The position numbers and the translations under genes are program-made. Of a DNA stretch of 64,000 bases, positions 59,162 through 64,000 are shown piece after piece (positions within the stretch are counted from its first letter, which is position 1; each line of letters starts with the position of its first letter). The notes beneath the pieces are model-generated. The model was given only the letters and a program-made list of their open reading frames with translations, did not search any database and was not told where the DNA came from. The DNA comes from Gnetum montanum (taxonomy: Eukaryota; Streptophyta; Gnetopsida; Gnetales; Gnetaceae), in assembly GCA_015680685.1 (NCBI GenBank), contig MNCI01029978.1:329694-393693 (forward strand). Direction: 5' to 3'.

Positions 59162-61335
59162 GGGCATAGCATGTTTAGCGTAGCATAGCATCTTGCTACG
59201 TGGTGCTATGCTATGTAGCATAGCATGCTTGGCGTAGCGTAGCCACTAGTTCGAAAAAGAAATTTGCGATGAAGTTAATTGCATTTTCTGGAAGCTTTGG
59301 CATGTGTTCAAGTGTTTCTTTTGCTTCTATGTCTTTACTAAGCTATGCTACGCTACCTAGCATAGCATAGCGTAGTGGCTACTTTCAGTTGCCCGAGGTT
59401 GCAAACTTTTTCTTGAAGCCTGATTGTGCTAACAACTGCAATTGCGATTTGCTGATCCTACCTTTGAGACACCTTCTATTTTTTTTCTTGCATGCTTGCT
59501 ACGCTGTGCTATGCTACGTAGCGTAGTAGCCAACACAACCTGCCTTTTGCTTGATCTGCTACTTTTCTAGTAAGGGGAAATTTGCTAAAGGACTTGAAGT
59601 TAGGCGAAGCAACTAGTTTTGAAGATCGGAAGTGCTTGCTCAGTGCAATTGAATTCACTAAGTAAGCCAGGCCTTTCTACCTTGCTTTTGCTACGCTGCA
59701 TAGCATAGCACTTCGTCCTACGCTGCATAGCATAGCACTTCGTCCTACAACTGTATTCTGAGGCCTGCTACACTACATAGCGTAGCAAGCTTCTTGACTA
59801 GAAAACTTGCCAAACTATTTTGCGCATCCTGAGCACTACCGACAACCCTGTGCATCACTTCTGAGTAGACTATCAACTGGATGAACTTCCCAGGTGGGCA
59901 TGCCGGAGAGTCCATTAGACCTATCAACACTGGACATAGAAAATTTACCGAACTAGACAATCTGAACTTAGAGCATCCATTTCTTGTCAAAGTGACATGA
60001 CGCTGCTTGGATTCCGAGGACCCGATGAAGCAAGAATGCCTTGAAAATTTAGGCTATTTCATTGACCCCTCTTTGTTGACATCTGGAGGATGGACCTGAG
60101 AGATGTTGACAAAGAATACGAAACACCACGAGAGACAGAATGTGAACATTGCTCTTCGGTGATTGCGAAGATGTCACTTAGCTATGCTTGAGAGTGTTGT
60201 ATTGGTTACGTAGGGGAAAGAAAGGGACCAATGGAGAGGAAAGGAGGTTATGGAAGAGGGTAAAGATGAAACTTAGTAGAATCCCTCGTCAGAGTGCTTG
60301 TGAGGGAGTTGTTTGCATGGTCATCTTTGCTTTTGTTGACCTTCAACCCTTTGTTGAAATGTTTAGAGAGGGTATTTGTGAAATAGCTTATGTACCATTT
60401 GTTTTAGGCATGCTTTTTTTTTGGGCATGAGCTTTGATCTCTTACACTTTTTCCTTTTACTATTTTTCCTTTTACATTCGCAAACAACCTTATGTATGTA
60501 GGACAGGTTTTTCTTTCCTAGGATGAGTTGTGTTACATCCATGTGGGGCTTTAACGTACCTACAGAAGCTTCCCATGCAGCGAGCTATGTTACGTGCATC
60601 ATGGACTTTGCGATTGGGAAAATGGGAGGGCTTGACAACCGTTGGGAAAAGCTTGTAAAAGAGGGAAGAGAATGGAATTGCGGGTGTGAAAAGTAAGGTA
60701 AAGAGGTCTAAGGGATAGGACGGGATGTGCACTCTAAAGTAGCCAAGCTAATTAAGACAACCACCTTGTAACACTGAAGCATTTGTTATTGTGGCGAGAG
60801 GCACCTTTGACTGACGTCTCTCCAGTACGCACCCTGCAAACATAACAGAGAGCAAACCAAGAGAAAAAACCATGATGCAAAATGAAGGCAAAGTTCTTGC
60901 TTACTGCAAACGTTGTTGAAGCTCTAGACATCTTTGCTAGTGTGCGATGTCCAAACCAGGAAGGCCAGCAGCGGTTTTGGCAGCATCATCGTGGAGAGGT
61001 TGGCATCAAAGATGGTGGGAGTTACTATGAATGCAGATGCTTAGGAATCCTTGCTGAAGGCATGCATTCTTATTTCAGAAGTGAGATTGGCTACCCAACA
61101 ACTGAACATCTCTTGAGCTTGGGTGCTGGCAGGTGCTGGAGGTTAACAATATTTTGGCTGAGCCACAATACTGTTGGAACTCCAGCAGCGGGCATGGACC
61201 AAGGAAGCTACTGCCAGGGCATTGACCTGTGGTGGCAATAGGTTCGAAGGGTTAGCGTGATGTTGTATGACATCTCTGGAGGATCAACAAGATGCCAAGA
61301 GTGGCAGCATTGCATATGTTCCATAGGGTGTTTCC
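59162..61335 (-). repeat. Right arm of large inverted repeat (truncated LTR plus 3' region)
   Basis: On the minus strand this is the 3' non-coding tail and U3 part of the same LTR family (LTR start near 60083). It joins the LTR of the left arm before its own TATA/R/U5 would appear. It connects rightward to the minisatellite and integrase of the minus-strand gypsy element, of which it would be the 3' end. A 119-codon frame at 60882-61241 has no counterpart in the other arm and is not treated as a gene. Confidence 0.7.
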
Positions 61336-61445
61336 ATGGCATCGTGAACTGCATTATGGAACTGCAACGTCCCACCTCGTGTTAGCATTGTGCATGCTTG
61401 CTTGTTGTGTGCTAGTGTAGATGCATGTTGGGGATGTGTCGCAAA

Positions 61446-61925
61446 CCTAGTTTAAGGTCCTAGTAGACCATGATGTGCTGGTTTAAGGTCCCAGTAGACC
61501 GTTGTGCTGGTTTAAAGTCCTAGCAGACTGTATGTACTATTTTAAAGTCCCAATAGACCGTATGTGCTGGTTTAAAGTCCCAACAGACCGTATGTGCTAG
61601 TTTAAGATCCTAGAAGACTTTCTGTGCCACTTTAACATCATAGCAGACTAGCTATGCTAGTTTAAGGTCCTAGTAGACCACTTGCACCAGTTTATAGTCA
61701 TGGCAGACTATCTGTGCCAGTTTTACGTCGTAGCGGATGTGCTATGCTAGTTTTATGTCGTAGCAGATGAGATGTGCTAGTTTAGCACTATAGCGGACGA
61801 GTTGTGCCAGTTTAGTGTCATAGCGGATGAGCTGTGCTAGTTTAGCATCATAGCAGACGAGCTGTGCCAATTTAGCGTCATAGCAGATGATTGCTTACCT
61901 TTTTCCAATTTTATGTCTTAGCGGA
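61446..61925 (-). repeat. Minisatellite, about 15 copies of a 29-31-bp unit
   Basis: Plus-strand unit GTGCTAGTTTAAGGTCCTAG and about ten further bases (cagacnnnnt). From 61446 to about 61680 units read TTTAAGGTCCTAG. From 61700 onward they drift to TTTAGCATCATAGCAGACGA, so a gradient of variants runs along the array. It lies just 3' of the integrase on the minus strand, a usual place for tandem repeats in Tat/Ogre gypsy elements. Confidence 0.85.
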
Positions 61926-62911
61926 CATCCACTTATCTGCTTCATGCATCAGATGTAGTACAGCCTAAGGTACGAGTGGTTCACCAGATTTGCAAACTCA
62001 TTACCATCCATGTCTACCAGTTTGAAGGCCCCATTCCAAAAGGCTTTTGTGACCATGTATGGACCTTCCCAATTTGCTGAGAATTTGTTCATATGCTCAT
62101 GGACAACCTTAAGAACGAGGTCTCCTTTCTGTATTGGTCATTGATGTGGATTTGCATGATGTTTTTGCCTTTGCTTGTTCTGATAGTGCTCTATGTGACC
62201 TAGTGTTTGTGCATGCTCCTCCTCTATTGAGTTGAGGTCGATGATTCTCGACTCATTGTTCTGGGCTTCACTCATGATGTTTGATAGGATCATCCAAAGT
62301 GATGGTACCTACAACTCAAGAGGTAACACTACTTTAGACCCATAAATAAGACTATAAGGTGTCTTACCTATTGCTATCCTACACATCGTCCTGTAAGCCC
62401 AAAGCACATAGAGGATTTGCTCATTCCATTGCCTCTTACAGTTGTTAAGAATTTTCCTCACCAAATTGATGATGGACTTGTTAGTTTCTTCTGTCTGCAC
62501 GTTCGCTTGTGGATAGTATGGCAAGGAGAACAATTGCTTGATGCTAAGATTGCTGCAGAAGGTTTGGGTTTCCACACTGCTGAACTGTGGCCCATTGTCA
62601 GTCACAATAGCCATGGGAAGCCCGAACCTTTTCACGATGTTGTCCAAGATGAAGTGGCAAACCTGCTGAGATGTAGTCTTCCTCAAGGAAATAGCTTCCA
62701 CCCACTTAGTAAAATACTTAGTGGCGGTGATGATGAAGCTATGCCCTATAGAAGACTTAGGCACGATAGGTCCTATGAGGTCTAGTCCCCATCGTTGAAA
62801 AGGCCACGTCATTTGTGTAGGATGCAGTTCTATAGGTGAAACATGTATGAGATTAGCATATCTTTGGCACGTATCACACATCTTGAGTTTGGTCAAGTAA
62901 TCATGCTCCAT
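61926..62911 (-). pseudogene. Gypsy integrase, mostly intact frame
   Basis: The frame 62911-62309 is open for 200 codons. It has the zinc-domain CDTCQR, then WGLDLIGPI with the first catalytic Asp, VTDNGPQF with the second, and ANVQTEETNKSI with the Glu 35 residues later. It ends WAYRTM..IGKTPYSLIYG. So D, D and E are all present. The C-terminal domain continues in a shifted frame to about 61960 (GDLVLKVVHEHM, NWEGPYMVTKAF) after stops. Integrase inserts the element's cDNA. The start codon of the frame is internal to the polyprotein. This is the least decayed mobile-element protein here. Confidence 0.88.
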
Positions 62912-64000
62912 GTGAGGTCAATAATATCCTATATGTATGATTTTTGTAGTCATAGCCCTAGGTGCTATATGTCCACCGCGTACTCCCTCATGTACTTCAT
63001 TAATCACCTTCTACATTTGCTCCTCATTTACGCATGCTAGCAGTATCCCATCATAGGAGCATCTACACAAGGTGTTATCTCCCATGAGCACATACTACCA
63101 AGCATGCTTACGGATCGCATCTCTCTGGGAAGATGTCAATCCTCTTGGAGGCTCGTCGTGTTGTAGGTAGGTTTTAATGCTAGAGTACCACTCCTAGGTA
63201 TTCGTAGCGCTAATAGAGGCTACATGTCCCGTCTGAGTGATAGGCTCCGTACACTCAGTAATCGAAGTTGAAAAACTTGCAAACAGGTGTGATGGAACAT
63301 TTAATGCTAGGGTGGCCAAGGCGTCTACTACAGTGTTTTCGTTGCATGGAACGTGTTGAACATGCGTAGTTGTACAATGTTTAAGCAAGGTTTTTGCTAG
63401 GTCATAGTAGGGTTGTAGGTGTATAGCTTTGTAGGCGTAGACCTCGGTGATTTGATTCACAACTAGTTGTGAATCTCCACAAATTGCCAAGTGTTGTATC
63501 TACAATGCTTGGGCTGCTAAGAGCCCTCTGAGTAACCCCTTATACTCTACCACATTGTTTGTACAAGGGAATGCAAAAAAATAAGCTGAGGGTTGCATCT
63601 CCCCAGAGGGGAATGCAATGATAGCAGAAGCACTACCCCCTCATGCAGTCAAGGCACCATCGAAGTGTAAAGTAGCCTCAAGATTTGGCAGGATGGAATT
63701 GACAGTGCTAACATGCTCATCTAGGAATTCGGGGTCTATGATCACCTGGTCATCGATGGGTGAGGTCGTGAGTTGCATTGCTATGGCTTGACCTTTCGTC
63801 AACAATTGGCTCACATAATGCAAATCGAATTTCACTGTTATTGGTTTCCACCAGGCTATCCTACTACTTTCATACAGATTTTTTGTGATGGCCCGGAGTA
63901 TGTTTCTCTTGCAAATAATGTTAACTTTGTTATGAAATAGGTAGTGTCTCCATTTTTTCAATGCAAACACCAAGGCAAGACAGTTTCTCTCCACCTCATT
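62912..64000 (-). pseudogene. Gypsy RT-connection and RNase H regions (partial, runs off the window)
   Basis: 63994-63641 starts MERNCLALVFALKKWRHYL and includes VNIICKRNILR, TKGQAIAMQL and LHFDGALTA, matching the connection domain and the start of the second RNase H of Tat-lineage elements. The 63490-63194 segment has ICGDSQLVVNQITEVY and NTVVDALATLA, with the GDS and DAL residues of that RNase H. The frame between them is broken. It continues into the integrase at 62911. RT itself lies beyond the window edge. Confidence 0.85.

Noticed and set aside
60882-61241. 119-codon plus-strand frame as a gene
   Set aside because: It lies in the LTR/3' inverted-repeat arm, the matching left arm has no equivalent frame, and the composition is not protein-like.
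61446-61925. CRISPR-like array
   Set aside because: Units are directly adjacent without spacers, drift gradually, and the DNA is a plant retroelement. It is a minisatellite.
62417-62785. 122-codon plus-strand frame
   Set aside because: It is the antisense of the integrase core, whose DDE residues show the coding strand is minus.
1-64000. tRNA, rRNA or organelle DNA insertions
   Set aside because: No cloverleaf, rRNA-like block or chloroplast or mitochondrial gene was seen on reading either strand. A covariance-model scan would be needed to exclude small RNAs.

Overview
The window reads as nuclear DNA of a land plant with a large, retrotransposon-choked genome. It is AT-rich and non-operonic, with introns and GT-AG splice sites. 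Its Ty3/gypsy, Ty1/copia and non-LTR remnants are of plant types, and the gypsy primer-binding sites resemble the plant tRNA-Asp type. A gymnosperm or another large-genome seed plant is plausible, but the species cannot be fixed by eye.

The one gene that looks intact is at 23.55-26.49 kb on the plus strand. It is a ten-coding-exon gene for a diverged CNOT9/RCD1/CAF40-type subunit of the CCR4-NOT deadenylase complex (319 codons, no internal stop, every intron GT-AG). It has a probable 5'UTR intron. Just downstream lie a threefold tandem duplication with exon-like segments (26.62-27.81 kb), a possible orphan exon (28.06-28.24 kb) and about 4.4 kb of non-coding DNA holding degenerate repeats. 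A second gene-like island at 32.64-34.13 kb carries repeated exon-like modules on the minus strand, an A-rich tail and a foldback.

The rest is nested mobile DNA. 0-12.5 kb holds two oppositely oriented 3' ends of one Athila-like gypsy family, two solo LTRs with perfect 5-bp target duplications, a decayed minus-strand pol, and a CCR4-type nuclease gene fragment beside a different LTR. 12.5-22.5 kb holds a LINE split by a second LTR plus CCR4-fragment copy and by a gypsy LTR/PBS/gag block, then an LTR-like segment and an RTE-type reverse-transcriptase fragment. 34.5-42 kb holds a truncated Tat-like RT and the most complete gypsy element (5'LTR, PBS, gag, protease, RT, RNase H), which is full of stops and lacks integrase. 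42.5-45.3 kb is an opposite-strand decayed Tat-like pol. 46.9-50.4 kb is a decayed coding region I cannot identify. 50.8-56.2 kb is a copia-type LTR/gag remnant. 56.1-61.3 kb is a roughly 2.2-kb-arm inverted repeat of LTR sequence. 61.4-64 kb is a minus-strand gypsy RNase H/integrase followed by a roughly 30-bp minisatellite.

No retroelement here looks able to move on its own. The points of most interest are the CCR4-like fragments carried twice in the same LTR context, the diverged CNOT9 gene, the different short palindromes reiterated upstream of the TATA box in several LTR families, the exon-like repeat arrays at 26.6 and 32.7 kb, and two N-flanked perfect or near-perfect fold-backs that look like assembly errors.
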